From Porodaedalea pini (taxonomy: Eukaryota; Basidiomycota; Agaricomycetes; Hymenochaetales; Hymenochaetaceae), in the NCBI GenBank assembly GCA_002794775.1, contig NBAY01000026.1:124001-188000 (forward strand): DNA of 64,000 nt, written 5' to 3'. Under the pieces are notes generated by a model. It was given only the letters and a program-made list of their open reading frames with translations. It ran no database searches and was not told the origin of the DNA. This document shows positions 49,483 through 59,902 of the stretch, piece by piece (the first letter of the stretch is position 1; the number at the start of each line of letters is the position of its first letter). The translations under genes were made by a program, and so were the position numbers.

Positions 49483-49908
49483 TGTTAGGCGGGAGTCCGG
49501 GAGACGACTCGGACTGGGCAGGCCTCGGCTGACTGTCGTCTGGGACGTGCTATACTCGAGCGTAGACTCGGGACACGTTTACTCAGGCTAGGTCGTCGCG
49601 GAGGTAAGAGGATTAATACAAGTCTAAACTAATACAGGGGGGACGAGTCTCACCTAGGTCGTCGCGGAGGTAAGAGGAAAAGCAGAACAAGGAGTTCATG
49701 CGATTCCTGAGACCTTTTATAGCGACGACCGTGAGACTATATTATCTAATATTACATAAAGGGTCAGAATGGAACGAATGAAGGTCGCGTGAATGAAGTG
49801 TGGGAAATGATTGGTCCGATGATTAAATATAATGAAAAGGAGCGATTAAAATAAAAGGAAATGGTAAAAGGGAAAAATAAAGAAGGGGTGAAAGTTCGAG
49901 TCCTGACA
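49483..49908 (-). repeat. 3' LTR of element 2
   Basis: 426 bp, TGTTAG to TGACA on the plus strand. It carries two direct copies of a 25-bp motif at 49588-49612 and 49654-49678, as do all LTRs in the window. Confidence 0.95.
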
Positions 49909-49921
49909 TTACCCCCTCCTC
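49909..49921 (-). other. Polypurine tract of element 2
   Basis: On the minus strand a purine run (GAGGAGGGGG then TAA) lies directly before the 3' LTR, the usual primer for plus-strand synthesis. It doubles as the last pol codons. Confidence 0.75.
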
Positions 49922-52900
49922 AAGGTTGGGCGTCCCGACCAACCAAGATCGCGGTCGTCTGGCTCGGTGTCGACGAAGAGTGGACGGAGTCGTGAGCGAG
50001 GGATATCGAGTTTGCGAGGAGCACCGGGGTGTTTGAGGTAGAATTCAGCAATCGCCTCCTTAGCGTTCTCGCCGAAGTCCGTCTCTGGTTGCCAGGTTGG
50101 TTCGTTGTACCCGACCCACTTGACGAGGTACTGTAGTTTACCTCGGTGCAGACGTGAGTCAATGACCTCTTCAACTTCGTATTCCTCTTCGTTGTTGACG
50201 ATTTCCGGTGGCGGCGGTGGCGGTAGCTTCTGGCTCTCAAAGGACGGTTCAACGGCGGGTTTCAGTAGGGCCTCATTGAAGACCGGGTGGACCTTTTTCC
50301 ATCGTTTGGGGAGTTTGAGCTTGTAGGCACTCGCTCCTACCTTGTCGACAATGTCGAAGGGACCGTACCATTTGTCGGCAAGCTTCTTCGTGGGTGAATC
50401 CGTGCTGATATTTCGTCCGTCGAGGAAGACCTTATCTCCAGCCTTGTACTCCACCGATGCTCCTGCCGTCCGGTCATGGTAGCGTTTCATGTCTTCTGCT
50501 GCCTTGACCAGATTGTCCCTTGCCGCGCGATGGGTCTCCTTGATGTGCTTCGCGAATTCTTCTGCCGACATGTTGGCAGAGGAAGTTCGTACGGTGTCGA
50601 AGCTCCTGGGGTGACGTCCAGTATTCGCGTAGAAGGGTGACATTTTTGTCGCCGAATGTTCGCGGTTGTTGTACGCGAACTCTGCGAGAGGGAGCCAGTC
50701 CTTCCAGTCCGATTGCCGATGGTCAATGAAGAGTCGGAGATATTGTTCGAGCTCTTGGTTGACGCGTTCCGTCTGACCGTCCGTTTGCGGGTGGTATGCC
50801 GTTGACGGGTTGCCCTCGATGTGTAGGAGTTTGTACAGCTCCTTCATCATCGATGCGTCGAACTGCGTGCCGCGGTCATGGATGATCTTCTTCGGCAAAC
50901 CGTGGAGGCGGAAGATATGATCGCGGTACAGCTGGGCCATGCCTTCTGCTGACAGTCTTGTCGTCGTCGGAATCGCGTGCATCTGCTTCGAGAACCTATC
51001 CACGAAGACGCAGATCGCGTTGTGTCCCTTGGAGTCCGGGAGCTCTCCGATTAGGTCGACCGTGACGATCTCCCAGGGACCTTCAGGGATTGCGTTAGGA
51101 TGAAGTGGCCTCGACCTCGATGTCCTCAGAGCCTTCGTCCGTTGGCAACGGTCGCATCCTCGGACGTATGCTCTGACATCGGAGAACATCGACGCCCACC
51201 AGAAGTTTCGACGTACCAGTTCGACCGTCTTCGACGATCCGGGATGTCCTGCCAGGGTCGAGTCGTGGCACTCCCGCAACACCGCTTCCTTCATCGTCGA
51301 CGGTACGTACACCTTGCCTTTCATCCGCCACAACCCGTCGACCTCTACCATATTCGTCGGCCTTTCCGACTCGTTCTGCGCCCTCTGCGCGTCACCCACT
51401 CGTTCCAACACTTCCTCCCGAGACGTTCTGACCACTCCACAATTTAGCCACTTGTCCTTGATGAACACGACGTCGTCGTTGTCATCCTTTCCCTCATCAT
51501 AGCCGGTTTTGCGCGACAGTAAGTCCGCCTTGCCCATCGTCTTCCCCGACTTGTGTTCGAGGTGGAAGTCAAACTCCTCGAGTTCGGTTCGCCAGCGGGC
51601 TTGACGGTAGCTCAGCTTCTGCGCTGACCTGAAGTAGGTGAGGTTAGCGTGGTCGGACCAGATTTCGATCTTGTGGCGAGCGCCGAGGAGGTATTGTCGC
51701 CATTCCTTGAGCGCCGAAACGATCGCGAGCATCTCCTTGTCGTAGATCTCGTAGTTTCGTTCAGCGGGTAGGAGTGCTTCTGACCTATAGGCAATCACCC
51801 TCCACTTCCCTTCCTGCTTCTGTAACAACACACCGCCGAGTGCAAAGTTTGACGAGTCCGCCTCTACGCGGAAAGGACCCTCGTCGTTGGTGATGGCTAG
51901 GACTGGAGGTGAGCAGAGACGTCGTCTCAGCTCCTCGAACGCCTCCTGCTGTTCGGTCTCCCATACCCAGTCCTTCTTACCCGTTAACGACGTCAGCGGA
52001 TGGACCACCTTGCTGTAGTCCTTGATGAACCGTCGCAGCCAGTTACCCATGCCGAGGAACTGTTGTAGCTGCTTCAGGTTTCGTGGAACCGGCCAGTTCG
52101 CAATTGCCTCCGTCTTTGCTGGGTCAGCCTTGATCTCGCCATTACTGATGATGTGGCCGAGGTATTTGACGACCTTGGCATCAAACTTGCACTTCTCCGG
52201 CTTCAGGTACAGGCCATTCTCTCGAAGGATCTGAAGGACGCGCCTCGACGTGTCTATATGTTCCTCAATGGTTTCCGAGAGGATCAATATGTCGTCGAGG
52301 TATACGATGATCAGGTTAGCGTAAATCAGTTCCTTGAAGATGTGATTGACAAAAGCCTGGAACGTTGCCGGGGCGTTGCAGAGACCAAAGAACATGACCG
52401 TCGGTTCGAAGAGGCCCATGTTCGTGCGAAACGCTGCCTTCCATTCGTCACCTTCGCGGATCCGGACGTTGTAGTATCCCCAACGAAGGTCAAGCTTAGT
52501 GATGTACTTCGCCTTCTTGACCTTGTCAACAAGTTCGTCGATGAGAGGGAGGGGATACTTATTCTTGATCGTGCCGTCATTGAGTTTACGGTAGTCCTGG
52601 ATCGGGCGTAGCGACTTGTCGGCCTTCTTGATGAAGAAGAAGGGCGACGCCATTGGCGATATCGACCGTCGAATGCGACCCGACTTCAGATTTTCGTCGA
52701 GGAAGTCCTTGAGTGACTGTTGCTCAGTTGGCGTGAGCGGATAGATTTTACAGTCGCTTGGTTTGAAGTCAGGCTTCAAGTCGATGACATGGTCCCACGG
52801 TCGGTGTTCCGGCAGTTTCTCGAATCCCTTCTCCGAGAAGACGTCGGCGTAATCGTTGAGGTACGCGGGCCAGGACGCCTTGTCCATTCGCACCTCTCTC

Positions 52901-53552
52901 ATCCTCCCTGTCTCTTCCGCCACCTCCAACACCTTCCGCATGCCGTCCTCTACAGCCTTCTCCACCACACATTCGCTCGGGCAGCGAGTGAAGTCGAGCG
53001 TCCCCGTTTTCCAGTCGACCTCTGGGTTGTGCCGTCGAAGCCAGTCGTATCCCAGGAAGATGTTGGACGATGCTAGCGAGGTTACTGCCAGGACGATTTG
53101 TTCCTTGTGGTGACCGATCGTAAGTTCAACGTCGACGTATTCCTCGATCAACCCGGCCTCGTTGTGCGTGCCGTCGGCATTGAGTACAGCAAGGGGTCGA
53201 ATGTAGCGTTTCGTTTCCAACCCGTACCTCTCGACGAACCTGATGTCGATGCAGGACCCCGTGCATCCCGAATCCACAAGGGCATGCGCGTCTACCTCCC
53301 TCACTTCACCTTCCACGCTGTGTCCGATGTTCAGGAGAAGGTCCAGCTGGCGTCCGCCAGTTCCTCTCATGAACAGCTGCTCGTACTCCTTACTTTCTTT
53401 TACACCGGTGGGGACTTCGTACTCGGGAAAACCATCGACGTCGTTTGTATTTACGTATCGTACAGACGGTTGGTTATATTTTAGTGAGTCCGGATTCAAA
53501 GTCCCTTGTTCCTCTCGGTCAGTCGTCCCGATGGCTACGCCTGACCACTCGC
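49909..53552 (-). CDS. pol: Element 2 pol polyprotein (protease, RT, RNase H, integrase, chromodomain)
   Basis: Residue numbers count from the codon at 53499. Protease: VDSGCTG with DSG at 76-78. Reverse transcriptase: YLDD at 400-403. RNase H: Asp in EADSS (about 546) and in WSDHANLTY (about 614). Integrase: His-His-Cys-Cys zinc site (H744, H751, C781, C784) and catalytic Asp 814, Asp 874 and Glu 910, the last two exactly 35 residues apart. The conserved WYGPFDIVDK segment near 1043 is followed by a chromodomain at about 1106-1156 (YEVEEVIDSR, YLVKWVGYNEPTWQPE). Such chromodomains steer integration to marked chromatin. There is no ATG at the start; the frame is open back to the GGGTTTT heptamer (53559-53553), so it is most likely made as a gag-pol fusion by -1 frameshifting. 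The TAA stop (49911-49909) abuts the LTR and overlaps the polypurine tract. Confidence 0.95.
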
Positions 53553-53559
53553 AAAACCC
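53517..53559 (-). promoter_or_regulatory. Candidate -1 ribosomal frameshift signal, element 2
   Basis: On the minus strand: heptamer GGGTTTT (53559-53553) read as G GGT TTT in gag frame, six-base spacer GCGAGT, then GGTCAG (53546-53541) pairing with CTGACC (53522-53517). Inside the loop CGT and ACG could add three pairs. The gag TAG stop (53537-53535) lies in the loop. pol is in the -1 frame and open from the heptamer. Confidence 0.68.
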
Positions 53560-54614
53560 TGCGAGTCGACGACCTCTTCGTCATTCTCTTCTTCTTCCAC
53601 ATAGTCCTCCACCGTCGACCTCCGAGTGTCTACGACTTCCTCGAAGGCCGATTCCTTCATCGCGCCGAGCTCGTCCGCGAGGATGCGACGTTCGCCTGGT
53701 GCCATTAGCTCCAGCATGCGCTGGATGATCGGCTTCCCCTGCGGGCATTTGTCCTTGAAATGGCCCAGCCCACCGCAGATCCAGCACGCGCGTCGTCGTT
53801 GCGCCTCGTTCATTGAGACGTCCATCGGTTGACCAGCGCCTCCGAACGTGACGCCGGTCGCGTCGCGTTTGTCGACGTGCGGGGCTGCAACTTGGCGCCG
53901 AGCGGGGGGTGCCTGTTGTTGTTGACGAGGTTGAGGTATGAACGGACGGCCTCGTTGGATCGCTCGGATCTGCTGTTCGCCACGATCGATCTCGATAGCC
54001 TTGTTCTTCCATGCCTCATATGTTGTTGGCACGGGCGTCGACCTCAACACGCCGCGGACTACCTCGATGTTCATTGCCCGCTTGAGACGATCGCAGATGA
54101 CGCTGTCATCCTTCAGTTCCGCCCGCTTGATGATGACGTCGAGTTGCTGGAAGAACTTGTCCGCGGTGAGGTCCTTCTGAACCTTCTCCCGGAAATCCTT
54201 CAGCGCCGCTTCTTTTCGGTTCGGGTCGTCGAACGAGGCGTCGAGTCGTTCCTGGAATTTATCCCAGCTGTCCGTGAAGGTGACAATTCCCGCCGTTGTC
54301 GATTCCTCGACGTAGTTCTGCGCCCACGTTGCCGCATTACCACCCTTCAGGTAGGAGAGAGCTACGTAAATCTTGCTTTCCAACGTAGGGTATCGGTTTG
54401 GGTTCGCGGACACGAAAAGGAGGACTTCTCGTCTGAAGTCGAGGTAATCGTCGCCGCCAGTGAATTCACGTGGCCGGGCGACATCTATGTTGGGGGTCGG
54501 GGGGTTAGCAGCTGCGACCGGTGCTGGGGCGTTGTTCGCCTGATGGGCGAAGGCATTCGCAACGATGGCCGCGATCTGCGCCATTTGCTGTTGGCTGAAA
54601 CCTTCTGTTGACAT
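53535..54614 (-). CDS. gag: Element 2 gag protein
   Basis: 359 aa from ATG 54614, the first AUG after the 5' LTR in the predicted RNA. It forms the particle that packages element RNA. The central part (about 45-190) is the helical capsid-like region typical of Ty3-type gag (REFTGGDDYLDFRREV, SYLKGGNAATWAQNYV). A zinc knuckle near residue 285 reads CWICGGLGHFKDKC, a perfect C-x2-C-x4-H-x4-C for RNA binding. The C-terminus is acidic (EEEENDEEVVDSQGFASGQA) and overlaps the frameshift site. The frame is also open upstream of the ATG for over 300 nt and resembles the same region of element 1, so a longer form from a non-AUG start is possible. Confidence 0.93.
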   Translation of the reverse strand: MSTEGFSQQQMAQIAAIVANAFAHQANNAPAPVAAANPPTPNIDVARPREFTGGDDYLDFRREVLLFVSANPNRYPTLESKIYVALSYLKGGNAATWAQNYVEESTTAGIVTFTDSWDKFQERLDASFDDPNRKEAALKDFREKVQKDLTADKFFQQLDVIIKRAELKDDSVICDRLKRAMNIEVVRGVLRSTPVPTTYEAWKNKAIEIDRGEQQIRAIQRGRPFIPQPRQQQQAPPARRQVAAPHVDKRDATGVTFGGAGQPMDVSMNEAQRRRACWICGGLGHFKDKCPQGKPIIQRMLELMAPGERRILADELGAMKESAFEEVVDTRRSTVEDYVEEEENDEEVVDSQGFASGQA

Positions 54615-55311
54615 TGCGGGTTCGGGTGCGGGTGTCGAAGGTTCCGGAGGGGTTGGCGGTGAGGGGTCTCTGTTGGTTTCGCGGTAAGGACCTGGGGTCG
54701 GTGGTAGGTTGACCGTAGACGTTGACGGTGCAGGTGACGACGGAGCGGCTGGGGGCCACCTTGCTCTCCTTCCTCGTTCGTCTGATGAATACCAGCTGCG
54801 CCGGATTTCACTCCACCAGATATCGTGAGTGACGCCGCTATTATTGGTCGCGACGTAGCCTGGTCGGTCTGGATCCCAACGGGCTGAGGCAGGAAGGGCC
54901 CGTCGCTGTTCGTCAGTGAGATCTATCTTGACGTTGGCGGAGGGACAGGGATCGGTTGCGCGTTTGATCCGGGGTTACGCCAACGTTGAGCGGGTTCGTC
55001 CGCGAGGTTGATGACGAGGCGGTAGGATCCGAGTGAGATTACGAACGAGATTGTCGTCGAAGTTTGGACTCGTCTTGTTACCCACGTCCACGTTAGGTGC
55101 GTACTCCACCAGAGGCTAATTCGTAGCGCCAGGATCGGGAATTGTCGGTTGATATGTTTACGTAATACACGAACGTCCGAAAACGTCCGGGCAGGGTTGA
55201 GGGTTGTCGTTTGGGGGTTTACACGTCAAGTCCGTCGAGGGGAGCGCTCCTCTAGACCGAGTGAAGGCGAGTCGACAGCGACGACTTACGCTGGGGATGA
55301 GCCTGGGTGGG

Positions 55312-55322
55312 GTTCTGCTTTT
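55312..55322 (-). other. Self-priming primer-binding site of element 2
   Basis: On the minus strand AAAAGCAGAAC lies one base after the 5' LTR. Its exact complement GTTCTGCTTTT is in the LTR at 55529-55519, about 30 bases downstream of the TATAAAAG box (55562-55555). Spacing and length agree with the 11-nt self-primer described for Tf1. Confidence 0.75.
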
Positions 55323-55323
55323 A

Positions 55324-55749
55324 TGTTAGGCGGGAGTCCGGGAGACGACTCGGACTGGGCAGGCCTCGGCTGACTGTCGTCTGGGACGTGCTATACTCGA
55401 GCGTAGACTCGGGACACGTTTACTCAGGCTAGGTCGTCGCGGAGGTAAGAGGATTAATACAAGTCTAAACTAATACAGGGGGGACGAGTCTCACCTAGGT
55501 CGTCGCGGAGGTAAGAGGAAAAGCAGAACAAGGAGTTCATGCGATTCCTGAGACCTTTTATAGCGACGACCGTGAGACTATATTATCTAATATTACATAA
55601 AGGGTCAGAATGGAACGAATGAAGGTCGCATGAATGAAGTGTGGGAAATGATTGGTCCGATGATTAAATATAATGAAAAGGAGCGATTAAAATAAAAGGA
55701 AATGGTAAAAGGGAAAAATAAAGAAGGGGTGAAAGTTCGAGTCCTGACA
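55324..55749 (-). repeat. 5' LTR of element 2
   Basis: 426 bp, nearly identical to the 3' LTR. It holds the promoter (TATAAAAG at 55562-55555) and the predicted RNA start near 55529. Confidence 0.95.
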
Positions 55750-56525
55750 GGTAGGGAAAGTATAAACTCGACCAACCCAAGTCACATCAATGTCACAAGC
55801 CCTGATGTCACACTTACTCCATTTGGAAGGACCCTGGCAGCAAAAATCGAGAGGTCAGAGTCGACTTTTTATTTAAAGTGACAAGGAGGTCTATATTCAT
55901 TCAAAATACATATGTATCAAATGCCTGAAGCCTCCAAATCAGCCATGATACTATCCGGCAGGGTTCTGTGGCCATGATATGTTCGGTTTGCACACTGAGC
56001 CTGCTTTCCAGTCAGTCCCTTGCAATATGCATCCATAAAGCATGCGGATTGATCAGCACTCACAGATTGTTTTTTCTTGCTCAGGTTCTGTATCCTGGCT
56101 TTGATTGTTTTGGAATGACATCCCATTGCTTGTCTTGTATGTAGCGGAAGAGGGGAGATGGTGAAGATATGCACATTAGTAATAGCTTGTAATTACTATA
56201 TTAAGCAATTATTTGTCAACTGGGAATAGCCGAGAGCGGCAAAAATTGTTGAGCTGAAATTTTTGAAGTTTGTTAAAATGCCTTTTGTTGAAAAATAAGG
56301 CCTTTGGCATAAAAAGAGTTTTTTCCTTAAATAGACAAACTGAATCTTCATATTTTTGAAAATAAAAAACATACATCTGTAGCTAACAAGAATGTAAAGA
56401 GGACTATGAGGCTCAAATGTGAGTTTGTGCCCGGTAGAAGAGCCAATATCATCGACACCGTGTGCAACCCAATAAGGCAAGTAGGGTCCTGTCACGGTTG
56501 GTCGAGTTTATACTTTCCCTACCTT
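55750..56525. mobile_element. DNA transposon relic with terminal inverted repeats
   Basis: A 30-base inverted repeat: the right arm is 56496-56525 (GGTTGGTCGAG...CCCTACCTT). The left arm is AAGGTAG at 49476-49482, continued after element 2 by 55755-55777. Element 2 therefore inserted seven bases into the left arm and duplicated GGTAG. The interior (about 780 bp with the LTR element removed) is AT-rich and carries one short frame on the minus strand. I see no certain target duplication. It could be a non-autonomous element or a deleted larger one. Confidence 0.65.
55917..56174 (-). pseudogene. Short transposon-internal ORF
   Basis: An 85-codon frame containing MGCHSKTIKARIQNLSKKK, a Lys-rich N-terminal stretch, and CFMDAYCKGLTGKQAQCANRTY. 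It lies between the inverted repeats, so it is probably a scrap of transposase or a passenger gene. I cannot name the family from sequence alone. Confidence 0.3.
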
Positions 56526-57790
56526 ATCAGACTCGAAGACATTTTGGCACATGACAAGCTGACTAACAGACTTTTATTACCTTACAAGGTATACAAGGCT
56601 ATACAGGCGACGCGACTTTTTCGTGATGACTTCGAAAGTCCGTAACTTTGCCCGGACCTCTCCCCATCTCTTTTGGAAATATTTACCACTCGACGACAGC
56701 CCTCGAATTTCAAACCGAGTCAACTCTTCGTAGGTATAGGACAAGACTCAACAACGTGAAGCTGTGCATACCGACAAAGTCTTGTGTCAAATTGGTTATT
56801 ATGCGGCGAGTCCACGCACAGAAGATATTAAAACTGACGGGCGCAAATAGAGCTCCTCTGAGCAGCCTGCTCACCTCGTCTGCTATCCTGGCTCAGTAAT
56901 TATGGCTCTAGGCCTGAATGTACCAGCACGTACGCGAAGGCGGTCCTCGGAACTATTTTTAAATGCTTACAGCCCCGCCGCGCCTTGCCTCTCGCTTGTC
57001 AATGAAGTATCGCTCTCTTCCAGCCCCACACAGAAAAAGCAATGCCTAGAGGGACGCGTAATCAAGTTCCGTGAGGCAGTGATGGCCTGACACGCGTAAG
57101 CGCCTAAAAAAGAGGTATGGCCTTAACTCAGGCCCAAATTGCCTTTTGGACAAATGGTACGCACTGTGCAGGCTCTACCCTGCTCTACCCCATGAACAGC
57201 CTTAGAATAAAGTAATATTTATTTCAAGCAACAGACTCAGCTTCGCAACCTTCGATCACCTTATGTGGCTGAAATCTCCATTTCCATGTGGACTTCAAGT
57301 TGTACTCCCTTATGTCCGGCCAGCCGACGACGAGACTTACGTTACTTTCACTCGCGTATCGACTGAGGGCTCTGCCATGGTGCGGTAATGAAGCGTAGCA
57401 TTCGTGGCTGTCGATGTCGCGCTCCGTGGCGATTTGAAGCAACACGGCCCTAAAGGGCAGGATGTCCTAACTTGGCCCAAGATTCGTTCAAGGAAGCAAA
57501 CTTGGGACCCACGATCAAAGTCGAACAAGGTGACCTCTGTAATTTATCACGTTGAACAGAATGATCTCATCCCGGACTTGGTGCAACCTTTCTTAAATAA
57601 CCGCTCTCTTGACTAAAAACGGCATCGGGCCTACGAAAGTATCGCTGTTGGGCCTCCTCTCTTCAGTTCCGACTCGGTATAAAACCAGTGAACTCCTGGA
57701 GCTCGGCTCTCAATAACCCCCTCCCCGTCCTCTCGAGCAATCTGTCACAACAGGATCTACCTCGCTGCAACAAGCCGATTTTTTTAGCAC
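56526..57790. other. Intergenic region with promoter of the downstream gene
   Basis: No recognisable gene. A TATA box (GGTATAAAAC) lies at about 57675-57684, some 110 bases before the ATG at 57791, and is followed by a CT-rich leader. Confidence 0.5.
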
Positions 57791-59902
57791 ATGTATGGGC
57801 ACCAATGGTCAAGCGGTGCTCCTAACTCCGATCATGGCCTCCCCAGACAGCCCTCACGAAATACAGGCCAACCTGTGAGTGCATCTGCAGCTCGAGAGGG
57901 TTCCGAACACGGCGGAGCCAGAGCAATGTCGTTTTCAAATTCGACGAGGTACGCGTTGTCAAGCTGTACAAGCTAGCACAGGACCAGCTGATCACGAAAA
58001 CACGCGTAGCACGCCATGGCCCGGCACAGCGATCTCAAGTCCTCAAGAAGCTGAAGCCCAGAACTACGAACCCAGCTGGAGCTCGTCTACAAGGCCTTTC
58101 CCTTCAGCTGCGTACACGCCATATACTACCAAGTAAGCTTTCTTCAACTCCGTAGACGGTTTTTGAGGGATCTGACCTTTTGTTTCGATAGTATGAATAA
58201 CGATAACAGGACTATCGATCCGCGCTACTTGACTCTCAGACCGTTCGACTCTCAAGGACCGTCTGATCTTCAACCAGAGGATAGAAGTGCTAGGTGAGTC
58301 CGACTTATTTCTCTGTCGCCGTGTGAAAGCTCAACCACGTATCCCAAGCTCCAATGTCCTTGGAGATTTTGGTGGTGCTTCTGATGAGTCTAGTCTCTAT
58401 TCACCTCTAGGGTACGTATTTGGAGGCCTTGAGTTACCCGGTTCATCTCCCACTGCTGCTGCGACGCCAAGTTCTGCTGGAACGTCACATTTTAGTCATA
58501 TGACGAGTCATGAAGCTCCCTATTCTCCTTTGAGCGCTCGGAACCAGACTATGAGCAACGAAGAATACTGGGGGTATCAAAGCGGAACAATGCCTCCATT
58601 TTCTCTGTGAGCAGACACCCGTATAGATTGTAATCGAATGCTGATACAATCTATGTTGCTGAAATAGTCAGACCGATTTCTCTGAAATGATACCGAATAC
58701 GGCCTTTCCTAGCGAGCCTGCAAGCTTAGAGATGATGAGAGGCCATGACGCATCGTATGTGTTTCCTTCCTTCAGCATCGCCCTATTGTTGGATGTGTGC
58801 TTATACTGAGCTATTTACATCTTCTAGGATGAACATGAGGCATTCCAGATGGCCAGGGAATGAGGTGCACGGGTAGGTCATTCGTCAACGGCCTCTTCTG
58901 TTCCAATGACGAAGGGCATTTCATTTCGACGACTGCGATCTTCTAAAGCGATGAACTCACTAGGCAATATAATCCCACTGGGCAACCAATAAACGTACCG
59001 TACGGTCCATACCAGAACCCTGAAGTCCTAATTGCCTCAAGCTCATCTTCGACCACCCGAGTTACGCCGCAGCGGACCGCAGGTGCCTCTTCCCGGGCGG
59101 GCAGTCATCTTCATAATATTAATCGTCCTAGCAGACGAGCACGAAGTCCAAAGCCTAAGACGCTTACCACTACTTTGGTCTCGACTGGCGACGGATTTCA
59201 GAATCACATGTATAATCCTGAATTCGCGCCCAGCTTGAGGTCCCCGTTTGCACAAAGTGAAACGGGTGCAGCTGGACCGGGTATAAGCCCTGTGTTTGAG
59301 CATCCGGCTGGGCCGAGCGCTGAGCAAGCGAGAATGGCTGACAGGGCGAAGGGGAAGCTTATATTGCATGTGGACGACGAGCGTACCAGTGTTAAACCCG
59401 CAAACGAGCCTTCACCCTCGTCATCCCGTAACAGAGGTACGGCTCAGTGGTGATCAACGATTTTCAGTGCCAGCTAACCTCCGATGCGCCCTCAGCCAGG
59501 AACACTCCCAAACCGTATGCGAAGAAGAAGAAGGCTCCGGCCATTAAGCGCGCCCAGCCTACCCGTCCTCAAGAGATCGTCTGCCCTCTCAGCGACTGCG
59601 GCCAGTCGATTTCCAACACCTTCGGATCCATTCAACTGCACGTCGATACCTGTCGTTCTTCCTCGGTTCGATCCATCCAAGAATCACAAGGACGGAAGAA
59701 GGAGCAGACTCAAGCGAGCCCTGCACGGATTACGTGCCCGACGTGTACTCCTATCCGTAGATTCGCACGGTTGAGTCGCTGGGCGGATCATTTAAGAAAC
59801 ATGCATGGCGAGTGGGACACGTATGAATGTGAGGTGGAAGGGTGCAGTGAGGAGTTCGTTTGTGAAAAGGATTGCAATCTGCATATGAGATTCGAACACT
59901 AG
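57791..59902 (+). CDS. Zinc-finger-family gene (copy E) with C2H2 fingers
   Basis: Eight exons: 57791-57948, 58010-58132, 58192-58293, 58349-58606, 58668-58754, 58828-58872, 58964-59436 and 59496-59902, total 1653 nt, 550 aa. The first six introns are phase 2, the last phase 1. The N-terminal three quarters are Ser/Pro/Gln-rich with basic patches (RPSRRARSPKPK near 290, YAKKKKAP near 425). The C-terminus has a Cys/His unit CPLSDCGQ..LHVDTC and a second CPTCTPIRRF..DHLRNMH. The last is a canonical C-x4-C-x12-H-x4-H finger (CEVEGCSEEF..HMRFEH), at the very end of the protein. This is the most classical C2H2 member of the family and probably a DNA-binding regulator in the nucleus. A GTACGT inside exon 4 could mark an extra in-frame intron (58413-58495). 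It lies 36 kb from the other copies, beyond the transposon block. Confidence 0.78.

Larger units (their letters stand above)
49483..55749 (-). mobile_element. LTR retrotransposon, Ty3-type chromovirus (element 2), apparently intact
   Basis: A 6267-bp minus-strand element with LTRs 49483-49908 and 55324-55749, each 426 bp. By eye they differ at one position (g49789 versus a55630). A perfect 5-bp target duplication GGTAG flanks it (49478-49482 and 55750-55754). gag and pol are open throughout. Primer-binding site, polypurine tract, TATA box and frameshift signal are all present. LTR identity and open frames point to a very recent insertion of an element that may still be active. It interrupts the terminal inverted repeat of a DNA transposon relic. 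Confidence 0.95.
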
